This document shows positions 25,044 through 36,610 of a stretch of DNA of 64,000 nucleotides, piece after piece; the first letter of the stretch is position 1, and every line of letters begins with the position of its first letter. Source of the DNA: Augochlora pura (taxonomy: Eukaryota; Arthropoda; Insecta; Hymenoptera; Halictidae); the NCBI RefSeq assembly GCF_028453695.1, contig NC_135773.1, positions 22,679,782 through 22,743,781 on the forward strand, in the 5' to 3' direction. Position numbers and translations under genes: made by a program. Under the pieces are notes generated by a model. The model saw only the letters and a list, made by a program, of their open reading frames with translations, was not told the DNA's origin and did no database searches.

Positions 25044-28000
25044 TCACAGCCACTCGGTGAGACAGCCACCGAACCACATAACCACTATGGGAACGAGGTA
25101 CGTCGTCAGAGCCCGCGACAGGGACATTTTCTGTCTGCTCGCGCCGTTGTCCGCGGTGGTGGTGCCGTTTCCGGTGCCCGTACCGCTGTCGCCGCTGCCG
25201 GTTCCGACGTCGGAACCGCCGCTCGAATCGGACCCGGATCCAGCCGCGGATCCGTCTTCGCTCTTCGCTCCGGGCTTGTTAGGCACCGGGTCCAACCTCG
25301 GCGGCACCGCGTCCGGATGCACCGCCGGCGGAGATTGCTTCGGCACATCCGGCGACAACACCTTCGGCTCGTAGCCCGAACCCTCCTTGAACCCGTCCTC
25401 GTCGTCCGTGATCGGGTTGTTGTCTTCGTCTATGCCGCCGCCGGATCCGCTTCCCGAACCGTTCCATTCCGTTTCCTCTGCAATTATAAATACACGATTA
25501 CCAATCATGTACATACTAGAGGGTCCCCTAAGACTTTTCCACGTCAGGCTATGTATGGCTCGAGAGTATGTTCGATGAAAATCCGCGATATAAGTTATTA
25601 GTCATAAGACAGAAACTGTTACAATTAGACTGGATACAGTTACATTGTAATAACATAATTATCTAATTTTTTTAAATTACGGGCGCCAGCGACAACGCGT
25701 TGATGTACTCTATGTAAAAAATGTTGCGTACAACGTCTGTACTATGTTCCATTAGGGCTCCGTTGCAATCAGCAACTTCAGATCGAGTGCTAGAATCCGT
25801 GTCACGGGGTTAAATCGAGGACCAGCTTATCACGAGGCAAAATACCGTATCTGACAGTTCCATTTAATCGATTCTCATTATCTATCGGACATCGGCTGTT
25901 GATTACGCGAATGAATCTGCCGGAGTTATGTTCCGAGTGAAAAGCGCGCGCGCGATACGTTGCCATCGTTGCTACGCTCGCGCGTCGATATTTTCATTAA
26001 CTCTTTTGCTGTACATTCCGTGCGACATATGGATCTCGTCGACTGCTTCCTTTCCGGTTTCCGCTAAAATTCGAGCAACAACAATGATAATAATAATAAT
26101 AATAATAATAAATTAGATTTTACTAATTGTGATATTAGAGGACCGGTTAATGGTGATTATACCGTCTCGTTTGAGATTATATTCTTGTGACAATAGGTGA
26201 TGCCGTGGTAATTGTTAAAAGCGACACCAAAGGTGCTGTATTTACCTGTGTCTATCCAATCGACGTCCTGACCATTGTACGCGGATTTGAGCCTGTTCGT
26301 AATGGTGGTCAACGCGAAAACTTGGTCTCGAATGATGGTCGGCCTCGGTCCCGAACTGCGTACCTCCGGGTTCAAGCTCTGAGTCTCGCCATTCAACGAC
26401 ACCGGGTATATATACCTGTGGGAATGACGTTCGATATTAATAACGTAATTAAAAAATAATAACGCAGTAAAAATAAACGAAATTATAAATTATAAAAATA
26501 CGAACATTATAACTAGTTGAGGATCGTATATCTTTTAGTGACGGTTATTATAATTATTATAACCTAACATAACCTTGACATAACTTTAACCACCGTTGAT
26601 TAAAATGATCTCTATTTTGTAAGAATTAGAATAGAATTTATTTCGAATTAAAAGAACAAGAATCAATTATTTTCTGTAACATATAAACGACGAGTTTTCG
26701 ACAATGATGATCGATCGATCGAAAAGATCACGAATTTCTCGACTCACTTGTCGACGTGGGTGCCGTTCCAGCACTCCTTCGTATTGCTGGGCGGGACCAC
26801 GAGGCCGTCGTTGCACAACTTATACGGCAGGTAGACCCAAAACTGCCGCGAGTCCCGAACCCTTTGCCGTATCTCCTTCACGAGCTTGTCCAAGCTGGCC
26901 GCGGCCGAGGATCTGCGGTCCTCGGTTACCGTTTCCTGATCGAAGTTCAGCGACTCCAACTCGAGCTCGCGATCGTCCCTGCGCCTGCGTCTTCTTCTGC
27001 CGAGCCTCGGACGGCCACAACCGGCGAACACACGTTGCGAGACGTCGGGCCCGCTTTCCTGGAAGTTCATTATCGCCTCCGAGATTTTCAGATTGATCGG
27101 CCGGACCAGCATCTCGATGTTGAACGGGCCCAGTAGTCGTTCCGCCACCTTGTCCACGGCCTCTGAAATTCGATCGCGAGTTTTGTTAGCCATGTTGATA
27201 TTTTTCGTACCGTAGCGGCGTAAATCAACTGCGAATCATACGAGCTCGAGATGTTTTTGATCTCGTAACGTTTTAGCCTAGTATAGTATACTGTAACGTT
27301 ATAGTATATTCCCGTAGCGTTAGCACTAACGCTTTCCGTAGGAGCACTCTGTCCGCCATGACACTTTTGCTATAAGATGCGCCGCGGCGAAAATTTTCCT
27401 AAAATTCCTCTTCTATCCATTTTATTTACTAAGCGTTAAATAAAAACTGTGCTTAATAAAACAGTATTATTTTTGAACAAAAAGTGATGCTTCCAGCTTT
27501 GATATTCAGAGACATAAAATTCTGTTATTTATACCGGTCATCCCATGGACGCTGTATGCATTCAACACTCCTACCGAAAGGGTTAAACAGTATTTATTTC
27601 ATCTATATTATTTCCTTTATTTTATTCATCGCGTTGAAATTGTGAAGGCTTTTATTATTGCAATGTATAAAGAGAAACCGCGCGATGTCAATCGAGACGG
27701 TCCAAAAGAGAGGCGTTCGGTGTCCGAGTCAGGCGAAAGGGTTAGAACCGCGGATATTTTTGCGTTCCGCGGCGCAAATAAAAGTGGTCAACCGGCAACG
27801 GCGGCCGATCGCGCCATCGAACGGCGCCGAGAGCCCGTAATTACCGGTTGAACAATAGACGGGAAATTACTCACCGACAAAGTGATTCCATTCAGCGTCC
27901 AGAGCCGCATGCTGGGCCAAGCAACCCTTCATCACGTTGGTACACATGTCGCCGCACGCTAACACGTTCCCGGCGATCCCGCTGCACGACGGACAGACTG

Positions 28001-31000
28001 TCATTCTGGTGAATGCAGCTGCACAGTCCGCGGACGGCTTCAACTGCAAACACAAAACGATTTTCCAGCTGTCCCCCGTGTTTAAGCGCACCGCCCTGCC
28101 GCACACTTCTCTTTTCAGCGAACAGGGAGATTCGTTTATTTTATGAGCCGGAGATCGGCCGATAGTCGGTTTTAAAGAGAAGAGTTTTATTTAATTGCTA
28201 AATACCGGTGGCAACTTCGATGCTCTTGTAAAAATCGAAATACGAAAATAATTGCACGAGATAATATCATTTATGTAAAGTAGTGGCCGTAGTACTTTTG
28301 TCAATTTTTATTGTTGACTATTAGTTAATATACTGCGTATAGTATTCACTAATAATTGCTATTGTTTCAACACTATGACGTCCGGTGGCTCCACGTTGGT
28401 GCCATGCGAAAAACTGTCGGGTAAGTGCCGGTGGCTCCACGTTGGTGCTACGCAAAAACTAAACGAAAGTTAATATCGCGTGTTCTGTTTAACCAACAGT
28501 AAATTACAGACGTGGTAACCTTGTGTTTTCATAAACACCCGTGCCCTTCGACAATGTCAAGCGAAAAAGAAGACACAATTATACGCGACGAGTGTGCGGA
28601 CATCTTGTCCGGAAGAAATGAAATTACGTACGTCGGTTGCACCGGCGCGACACGAAAAAATCTAGGTTATACGTGCGGACATCATAGTGTTAATAGGAAT
28701 TGAATATTTTTGTGTACAAGACACACGACGTGTCTGAGAAGAATCGTCTCGTCCTGTTACCTCGTTTGGTGAAAAAAGTCGTGCACTAAGGATTAACCCT
28801 TTGCTCGTGAGCATTTTCAACAAATTTTCTGCGTTTTAATTGCTAACAACCATATACTAACCTTAAATTCTGTAAAAAAAAAAAGTAATTGCAAGACACT
28901 AGACTTTTTTTTAGACAACTCCGAGCTTCTGTTACTCTCGATCGCGAAATCTGCCATCCTCAAAGGGTTAAATAGCTGTTTAAACGTATCACGGTGGAAA
29001 ACGAGGCTCGCCGTCGTATGAAAATTTTACGGTGAGTTGACTCGTCGAGCGCGAACATTTTCCCAGTCACCAGTTAACTTGTTATTCTCGATTAACAGGT
29101 TCGAAAGAAGAAGCAGAGGAAAAAGAAAGAAGAAGAGCCGCGTAGCCTTACCGACTGCATGTTTTTCAGGATGTCTGCGGCCACGGTCATAGCCTGGCTA
29201 AACGCTCTCGTCGCGACGAACGATCGCATGATCTGGACGCCCAGTTTCTGGGGGACGTCGCCGAACGGCCTCATCTCTTTCATACTCTCGCCCACGCACT
29301 CCAGATACTTGTTATCGAAACTGTACTGGCCGTTCAGAACCGTGAACATCTTCAGGTAGAGGGTGTTGAAGAAGTTGTCCATGGCGTCGTTCAGGTTCAC
29401 CTGGAACAATAATTCGTGGAGCGGTCAATTGCGTTCGATGATCAACGAGATTCGTCTTTTTATACGAACTTTGTATTCTATATTAAATATTATATATTCT
29501 ATATGATGTATGATATATAATATTTAATATAGAATACAGAATATAGAATATATAATATAAATCAAGGTTGAGGATATAATAAAAATAATAATAATAATAA
29601 TAATAGAAATAATATAAAATAAGTATCTCAAATAATGAACGCAGGGAAAAGAATCATTATTATTATTATTGTTATTATTATTATTATCATGCTGGGAGCA
29701 CCGTCCAGACTATTCAGTTTCCCCTCGAGCACTCGAGACGGGGCAAGTATTAGCGCTGATCGATCGAAAAAAAAATGAAACAAAGGAGCATAGTCCGAGG
29801 ATTATCCATTCATAGATATTTCCACGGTATAGTTTTTCATCCTTGCCAATATTCGAGCGGTCCGATCGAAGGACTAATCCGCCGGCGAGCGGTACCATCG
29901 AGTCGTCGCGGGGAAGTAAAATAAAAAAACGAGAGAGAGAAAGAGAAACGAGGAAACGATGAATCCTCGATGAATACGGTAGGCGAGACGCGATATATCG
30001 TCTGTCCGTATAAATTCGTCGTTCGCCGGAGTAATACCGACTTCGTCGCAATCCCGAACGCGTCGCGATGGCCGCGCGGTTTACGCTACCGTCGCGCTGA
30101 TTGCGCGCTAACAGGTTTCGTGAAAACGTTTTATTTGCCCATTCGAATCTCTTACTTGGCGAGATCTTCGATAAAGGACTTTCCATGTACCGGGTGCCCG
30201 AGTTAAAGCGATCCATTGAATACAATTCGAAGCTGTCGAAAATTATTTCAATGATTTTTTGAATGGTTTTATAAGGCACGTGATTTGTTGTTAATAAGGT
30301 TTTTCTAGGCGAAGTTATTGTTTAATATATTCAGACGAAATGAAAGCGAAAATTAAGTTCGAAAAAGTTCGTAAAAAATTCGTAGAAATTCAATGGATTC
30401 GTAAAGTTTGCTTAAAATTAATTTCTCTGGAATTTGCATCCGGCTCGACCGAATCGGCAAACGCATCGAACGTAACCGTACGTAGACCTGTCCGCGACCC
30501 TAAGTAACGCGATTAGGGTGCTCTCTCGACGGGGAAGCACGCGAGCAGCGGGGGCGAAACGTAGGCTGTAACTTGGAACGTAGGACGCATTCTTCTTTCT
30601 TTGAAAATCGAGGCTGGCCGACGGACTCTATCGATCCACTTCTAACTTGCTATTCTTTTGGCGGCGTCGCGTCGCTTCTGTGCAACTCGATGGAAATGTG
30701 CACGAAAACATATGAAACCATAGAAACGAAAAAATTGAACAAATCTCGTATAAAGGACACATTTATTTGAAATGAAATAACATAAAAAGCGTGCTAGACG
30801 GAAATTTGTTTTATATCTTTATGTTTGGTGTTCAAATAACGAATATTGTGTGTGCAACGCGTACGCGGGAGCGCGTTTGGCATCGATCGAGCAGGCGCGC
30901 GGAAAATAGAAAGGGAACGAACGAATGGAAAACTTACCGTCCCTTTCGCGTAATAATTCTCCAGTTCCTTGAACAGATCCGTGAAGACGTACGAGTTCTG

Positions 31001-31863
31001 CTCGTAGAGCATGCCGTAAGTTTTCTTGAACATCTCGTGGAAGCTCTTCTTGCTGTCCGATAGCAGAAGCTTGAAGAAATCTGGAAAAAGAAGGAGGAGA
31101 AACCTTATATCGGTGGAACAGCAACTTCGATTCCGTGTTTTAAACATTTCGAATGACGCGCGAATAGAAACTGATTTAATGGAAGCCGCGATTAGGATTA
31201 TTGTACCATGCGTTCAACTTTGAAAAATACATTTAACCCTTTCGCGACGGCGCACCGTTCTTCGCTAAAGTCTATATGACTTTAATCTATACATTTACTC
31301 GTATAATTGTTCGAATATAGGACAAGGTTACAACTTTAAAAGACGAGGAACCATGGAAATAAACCCGTTCGATCTACCAAGTAGATAAAAATCAAGAGCA
31401 ATCGTTCGAACCTTACGCTCTTTGATTCGCCGTCCTTGTAAAGCGCGTAACCTTGCGGTCCCATATGTGATCGAACCCTTTTTTCTCTGCTCTGTCTATC
31501 GATGCCTAAACGAGCGAGAATCCAGCATCCGTCGATCTGGATCGGTTTGCTCTAAGCACGTCAGTAGAAGGAAGAAGAGCCAGCGCGGACACTCGAGCCA
31601 GTTGAGCAAGAGAATGACGGCGGCGTTGGCGGAGGCGGCTTTTCCCGTCCCCATTCCCCAACCTCGTCTGAATCCCCAATTGCGGTCGCGCCACCCTCGG
31701 CGCGCGTAACCCCGTGGATCTCTCCTCTGTGCCCTGAGCTCGGTTCTTATCGCCGCTTCAGCCGCGAAGAATGTGATTAAAATTCCTTTTAACGACGCCG
31801 GGGAACAGATTGCGCGGAGCGAGAGAGGGGAAATGAGTGCGAGCGGCTGGGAAAATGGGAGTG

Positions 31864-31897
<34 letters not shown>

Positions 31898-33787
31898 TCA
31901 GAGCGAGTGAGTGAGCGAGTGAGTGAGAGAGAGAAAAATTGAGTGAGTGAGGCTCAATTTTTCTCCCACTCACTCACTCACTCAATTTTTCTCTCACTCT
32001 TTCTCTGACTCACTCAATTTTTGTATCACTCACTCACTCACTCACTCACTCACTCAATGTGAGTTGGAGAAAAATTGAGTGAGTGAGTGAGTGAGAGAAA
32101 AATTGAGTGAGTGAGTGAGAGAAAACTCGAGTGAGTTACAGAAAAATTTAATGAGTGAGTGAGAAAAAAATTGAGCGAGTGAGTGAGTGAGAGAAAGAGA
32201 AAAAGAATGAGAAAAAGAGAAAAAAAGAAAGAGAGAGAAGTCGTAAGTGAGAGAGAGAGAGAGAGGGATAAAGTCCCTATGCGACGGAATCGTCGCCGGC
32301 TCCGTTGACGCTGCCGACAAAAAGCTAGCAGACTGCCGCGTCGCGGCACTCCGCGCGAAAGGGGAACCAAGTGCTTTGTACGCGCGCCAGCAACCACCGC
32401 GTTGAACTTTGTCGGAGATTTTAATTCGAGCCTGCTACCGTCTATTCTCGCGGGCTTCGCAGTCCCCCGACGGCTTTTCCTAGTTTTCCCGTTGAATAAG
32501 AAAAAGAACGGCGGAACGCGATTGTTAAAAAAAGCCGGACAGCGCCGCCCGTCGCGCGCTTCTCTTTTCTAGGGCGTCGCGCTTTTTTTCTAGGGCATCG
32601 CGCGCTCACTGACAAAGGGGTTCAAGTGATCCGTGAACAACGGCCGATGCTCCAAATTGCTACGAGAACGCCCAAGGACTTCGATACCCGATCAAAGACT
32701 CGATCAACTGTCCAGGCGACAAGATTCTCAGTTTCTCTTACTGGAGTTCGCTTTACGGTTTTTAACCCTTTGTAGTACCTTTATCGTTGCAGGTACAATG
32801 ACCCATAAATTTTCGATTGGAATTATTTCTTAGAGAAGAAGTAAAATTGCTGTTAACACTCTACCGACCGGTCGTAAAAATTTAGCTTTAAGGTTAAATT
32901 TTCGTTTCTCTAAAGTATCGCTCAACGGCCGGCGACACCGCGGTGGTGTCGCATGCGAATATATAAGACAAAGCAATTTTTTACATTTCCTTCTGTATGT
33001 ATATCTTCGAAATTTCATGAAAATAGGGAGAGAGGATGCAAAAAACACATGAGAACTGACGATGAGATTGGTAACAACTAAAATTCCAAATTAACAAGTC
33101 AGAATTAGTTTGAGAATTTCAGCGTTGCCGGCGCCAAGCGAAGAAATTGTTGCAAGAGGTGCGGACGGCAAAGTGTTAACAATATAATAAATATAATATT
33201 TACCCTAATCTCTCTCTATATACTAGTACATATACATATGTATATTATACTAGTACAATGGAAAGAGAAAAGAGAGAATGCGACATTCAAAAGATAGCAT
33301 TTCGATGAAGCGTTTTTCGGGGGGGAAAGGGTAGAGACACAGCGCGTCGCCGCACGGCTTCACAGGTTCTGTTCACCGTGTAGACGGTTCTATCAACCCC
33401 GTGAAATTCCATTGGAATCGCAGGGGCCACCTCTGAAGCAGAGTCCTTGTCAGCTGCTCCTCCGCTATTTACTCTCTTTCCCTTTCAGCCGGTGTGCGCC
33501 GTGTCGGTATCTCGTTCTCCTCGTCGCCCGCTTTCCGTAGCCAGATCCTCTCTCTCGCTCTCTCTCTCTCTCTGTCGGCTGGCTGTGTCGCCGCACTTGC
33601 ACCGCGGCGGCGAGAGTGGAGGCCAAAGTGGGCGTAGGTAGCTAGATGCGCGGCTAGGTAGCCGTGGCTCAAAGAGAAGCGCGTCGACCGCGTCGGAGGA
33701 ACGGTGACGGTCGTTGGAAAGGGTTAGAAAGGGTGGTGCACACCGTGAAGAGCACCGCCGTGGCACGACGTGGCCACGGGAGAGGAG

Positions 33788-33819
<32 letters not shown>

Positions 33820-35035
33820 TCGTGCTCGACAGAGAGGGGAGCCGCCGCGTCATCGTCACCGATGGCAGGTGCTCCGCAGCGGAGGCCTCGCGCGCGCCAA
33901 AGAGTAATTTCGTTAATGAGAATCGTTAGGGCCTGGTATGGCGCGCCCGTGGATTTTCATAGTAGCGCCCCGTTTAATTTTCACCAGCGATTTTCCTCGG
34001 AACGGTCACCGACGCGCAACCCTTCTCGGTTTCCACGATTCTCCTCGTTAGTTGGCCTCTGCGGGTCAAGTGCCGGTCGAACGCGGCCGAAACGCTGCAT
34101 CCACGGTCGCGAGACGTTATAGAATCGGTTCACCGGTCTTCGAACCGGTGGCATCTACGCCGCGGAAACTGTGTCGACACCTTTCAACCCCTCGCGATGC
34201 TAAATATTAAACCCTTGCACGACTCCTTTCGCGTTGATCAACGCTTATTCATCCTTAATATTTTTAATAAAAGGACCAAACAATTTTTGTTCGATCTGGA
34301 GGACCGAGTTAGGTCCTCCCCACTGACTATCATTTCCTCCAAAATTTAAACAACTTTTTATCTGGAAAAAAATTCAATTCCGCGCAGGCTGTCAAAATGG
34401 CGTTTCAAAAGTTCATCGACTCCCGTGATCCAGGCTTCTATAGCAAAGAAATAAATGAGTTACCTCTAAAATGGGAAAAGTGTATCGATACTATGGGTGC
34501 GTACTTCGATTAAAAATAAAAAGTTTTTATTGGCAAAAAATCGAATTCAATTATGTGCATTATTTGCTCCATTTCATACGTGACAATCTAATTAAATATA
34601 ATAAATACTATTGTGAAATTTAGAGAACGTATCTCAGTGTCAAGTATTCGGTAATGCGCTCCACAGCGAAAGGGTTAAGAAGAAATCTCTTGTCCCGTCG
34701 AATACGCTCGTTGTTCCATTCGCGCGCACCGATTCGAATGAAATTGACTCGTATCGATAACTCGCCGTCGCGAGATGGTCTTCCGACACGGCTACCCGTC
34801 GCGGCGGTTTAAACGTCTCGAAAGCGATTAAAATCGCGAAAGCCCAAGGGGAGGTTATACTCACTGTGGAACCTTGTCCCTCGCGTCGACAGGATCTGAT
34901 GCAGTCGCTGCAGAGTGTCTTTGGTGGCTTCATCGTGCTTGTTACGCGCCCTCTCCTGCAATCTCACCTCCATGTCCGCGGAGCAACAGACCTCTCCGCC
35001 GCTCCTCACGCTGCCGCATATTTTCAGTTCCTTTG
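25044..35035 (-). CDS. dlp: Glypican dally-like (GPC4/6 type), exons 2 to 8; signal-peptide exon not found
   Basis: Glypicans are GPI-anchored heparan sulfate proteoglycans that shape Wnt and Hedgehog gradients. Exons in transcript order: 35035-34865, 31080-30938, 29400-29152, 28043-27875, 27162-26748, 26415-26246, 25477-25044 (TGA). All have GT-AG borders and matching phases, about 583 residues. ICGSVRSGGEVCCS, CVGESMKEMRPFGDVPQKLG and CGDMCTNVMKGCLAQ mark the cysteine-rich lobe; VAERLLGPFNIE and ISEAIMNFQESG match GPC4/6 and not the GPC3/5 (dally) branch. Thirteen cysteines lie in the ectodomain; the fourteenth is expected in the missing first exon. A run of seven Arg sits at the usual convertase-cleavage region. 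The last exon opens with GSGSGSGG and has a second Ser-Gly-rich stretch (GSGSDSSGGSDVGTGSG), likely glycosaminoglycan sites, then a hydrophobic GPI signal (TTYLVPIVVMWFGG). The first exon seen starts in phase 1, so an upstream coding exon is required. Confidence 0.94.
27325..27586. mobile_element. TTAA-ended element in a dlp intron
   Basis: The right end, read inward on the other strand, is TTAACCCTTTCGGTAGGAGT. The left end is CTAACGCTTTCCGTAGGAGC, 16 of 20 matching. About 260 bp, no coding capacity. It sits between the dlp exons 26748-27162 and 27875-28043. Confidence 0.5.
28382..28460. repeat. Direct repeat, 2 copies, 46-bp period
   Basis: CCGGTGGCTCCACGTTGGTG begins at 28382 and again at 28428, followed each time by a similar GCGAAAAACT or GCAAAAACT. 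It lies in a dlp intron. Confidence 0.7.
28793..28971. mobile_element. Short TTAACCCTTTG element in a dlp intron
   Basis: TTAACCCTTTGCTCGTGAGC at the left and CATCCTCAAAGGGTTAA at the right, 179 bp apart. The outer 11 bases form a perfect inverted repeat (TTAACCCTTTG); inner sequence is AT-rich. Confidence 0.55.
29470..29700. repeat. AT-rich palindrome and ATA/TAT microsatellites in a dlp intron
   Basis: TATTCTATATTAAATATTAT is mirrored a few bases later by ATAATATTTAATATAGAATA, making a near-perfect hairpin at about 29473-29536. An (AATA)n tract at about 29580-29605 and a (TTA)n tract at 29658-29690 are also complementary to each other. Confidence 0.65.
31861..32270. repeat. GA microsatellite running into a GAGT tract that switches strand twice
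   Basis: (GA)n at 31866-31893 passes into GAGTGA repeats to about 31950, then CTCACTCA repeats to about 32056, then GAGTGA and GAGA repeats again to about 32266, with AAAAATTGAGTGAG blocks on both strands. Long inverted repeats result. It lies in the dlp intron between 31080 and 34865. The SLSL reading frames here are artefacts. Confidence 0.85.
32853..33179. mobile_element. TTAACACT-ended element with imperfect inverted ends
   Basis: The left end TTAACACTCTACCGACCGG and the reverse complement of the right end TTAACACTTTGCCGTCCGC agree at 15 of 19 positions, 327 bp apart and bounded by TTAA on both sides. No coding capacity. It interrupts an older repeat that begins at 32763. Confidence 0.5.
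33540..33820. repeat. TC and GA microsatellites
   Basis: (TC)n at about 33549-33571 and (GA)n at about 33791-33819 lie about 220 bp apart in opposite strand sense, in CpG-rich DNA of the dlp intron. No exon is evident. Confidence 0.8.
34207..34678. mobile_element. TTAA-bounded element, about 470 bp, next to a dlp exon
   Basis: Left end TTAAACCCTTGCACGACTCC; right end AGCGAAAGGGTTAA. The left end resembles the starts at 50552 and 55665 (CCCTTGCACCACTATTCC), and the right end resembles 20035. It may be one decayed element or two. It lies 190 bp from the dlp exon at 34865. Confidence 0.4.
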
Positions 35036-36286
35036 CTGGAAAAAAACCGAATGGAAAACGAGATTAAAACGAGCTCGACGAAGCCGCCCACCCGCCGCTT
35101 CGGTTCTCCGCCTCGTTACCTTCGCGCGAGGGAAATATTCAACCTTTGAGCCTTTCTACGAACGAGAACCACGACGATATTCCTCTTACTCGCGTTCTCT
35201 TCGCTTTCCTTGGGACCGCTCTGATACCAACTTACTTACCCTCCCCCCCCCCCCCCCAACCTCCCCCCCTCTGTTCCTTCATCCCCTCGATGCAGTTTCT
35301 TTTTCGCTCTTTTCTCGAGTCGTTTTTCTTTATTATCATTGTTATGGAGAATTGTCTTGGTCTAGTCGCTGCGATGCGATACTGCCCTGAAGTGGACAAC
35401 TATTGGCTTGAGAAATCAGTTCGTAGCGTTTTTATATTGTCTTTTATTTTACAATGATATTTTGCTAGCGAATGAATATTATACACTTCGTCAAACAGCA
35501 ACGAATCATTAAGACCCGATTTCATATGCACAGCATGTATTTTCTTATATTTATTTATTTATTTCAATACACTCCTTGCATTTTAGTTGAGACGCAATAA
35601 GTTACTATTGTAACTTATTTAGAAAAATTATTTTAGATTTGAAACGTCCTCGAGTGCAAAGAGTTAACTCTATGGGGCACTATAAATTTAGTCTCATTCT
35701 ACAAAATCAGTTGCATTATTATTTGTTTATGTTTTTATATGGTTTCCATAAAAAGATACTAATTTTATCGAATTAAAAACCGCGACAAAATTTCTGCGCC
35801 ATTTGCGTCTATTCATTTCCTGAAATCCTGCGCCTCAAAGGGTTAATATATATATTCGCAGTTGATATCAGCTCGGCAAACGGATGAATATGATTTAGTT
35901 CTCTCGCTCGTTGCGTTTAATTCGACGCGCGAGCCGGCTGCGTTCCAGCCGGTATCAGAGGCCGATTATAAAATTTCCAAAGTTTCTCGAGAGGCGAGTT
36001 CTCGAAACCGCTTTTAGAATGGGGCGAGGAGGGTTGGTCGGCCGTCGGTCTGGCGTCTGCTTCTACCCCGAAGGAAAGTCGAGATGGGGCGCGGGCTACG
36101 TTTATTTGTTCTCGAACGAATTGTGATTACGCGAAACTCCGAGGCGGCGGCGGCGGCTCGGCTTCCGTAATTTACGACAGATCCGGCTAATTTGATTCTT
36201 CTTCCTCCGTTTTCTTTCGACCGTTCTACGTCGTTTCCTGGATGCCGGCGAATCGGTTTCACGGCGGCTTGCGGGCCCAAGAGAGA

Positions 36287-36610
36287 GGGAGAACGTAGAG
36301 AGGCAGAGAGATACAGAGACAGAGAAATATAGAAAAAGACAGAAAAATAGAGAGGCAGAGAGTTAAAAAGACAGAAGAATAGAAAGACAGTGAGATAGAG
36401 AGAAAGGCAGAAAAATAGAAAGACAGAGAGTTGAGAAGACAGAAAAATTCAAAGACAGAGAGATAAAAAGGCAGAAAAATTCAAAGACAGAAAAATGTAG
36501 AAAAAGGCAGAAAAATAGAAAGACAGAAAAATGTAGAAAAAGACGGAAAAATAGAAAGACAGATAAATATAGAAAAAGGCAGAAAAATAGAAAGACAGAG
36601 AATTAAAAAG
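36287..36610. repeat. Purine-rich minisatellite of AGACAGAAAAATAGA units
   Basis: About 320 bp of irregular repeats built from GAAAGACAG, AAAAATAGA and AAAAGGCAG blocks, roughly 16-32 bp in period. Purine-only on the + strand. No coding capacity. Confidence 0.8.

Noticed and set aside
25057..25374. Pro-rich + strand frame
   Set aside because: Shadow of the Ser-Gly-rich last dlp exon on the opposite strand.
31231..31250. TTAACCCTTTCGCGACGG as a full element
   Set aside because: Only one end is visible; no matching right end was found within about 600 bp.
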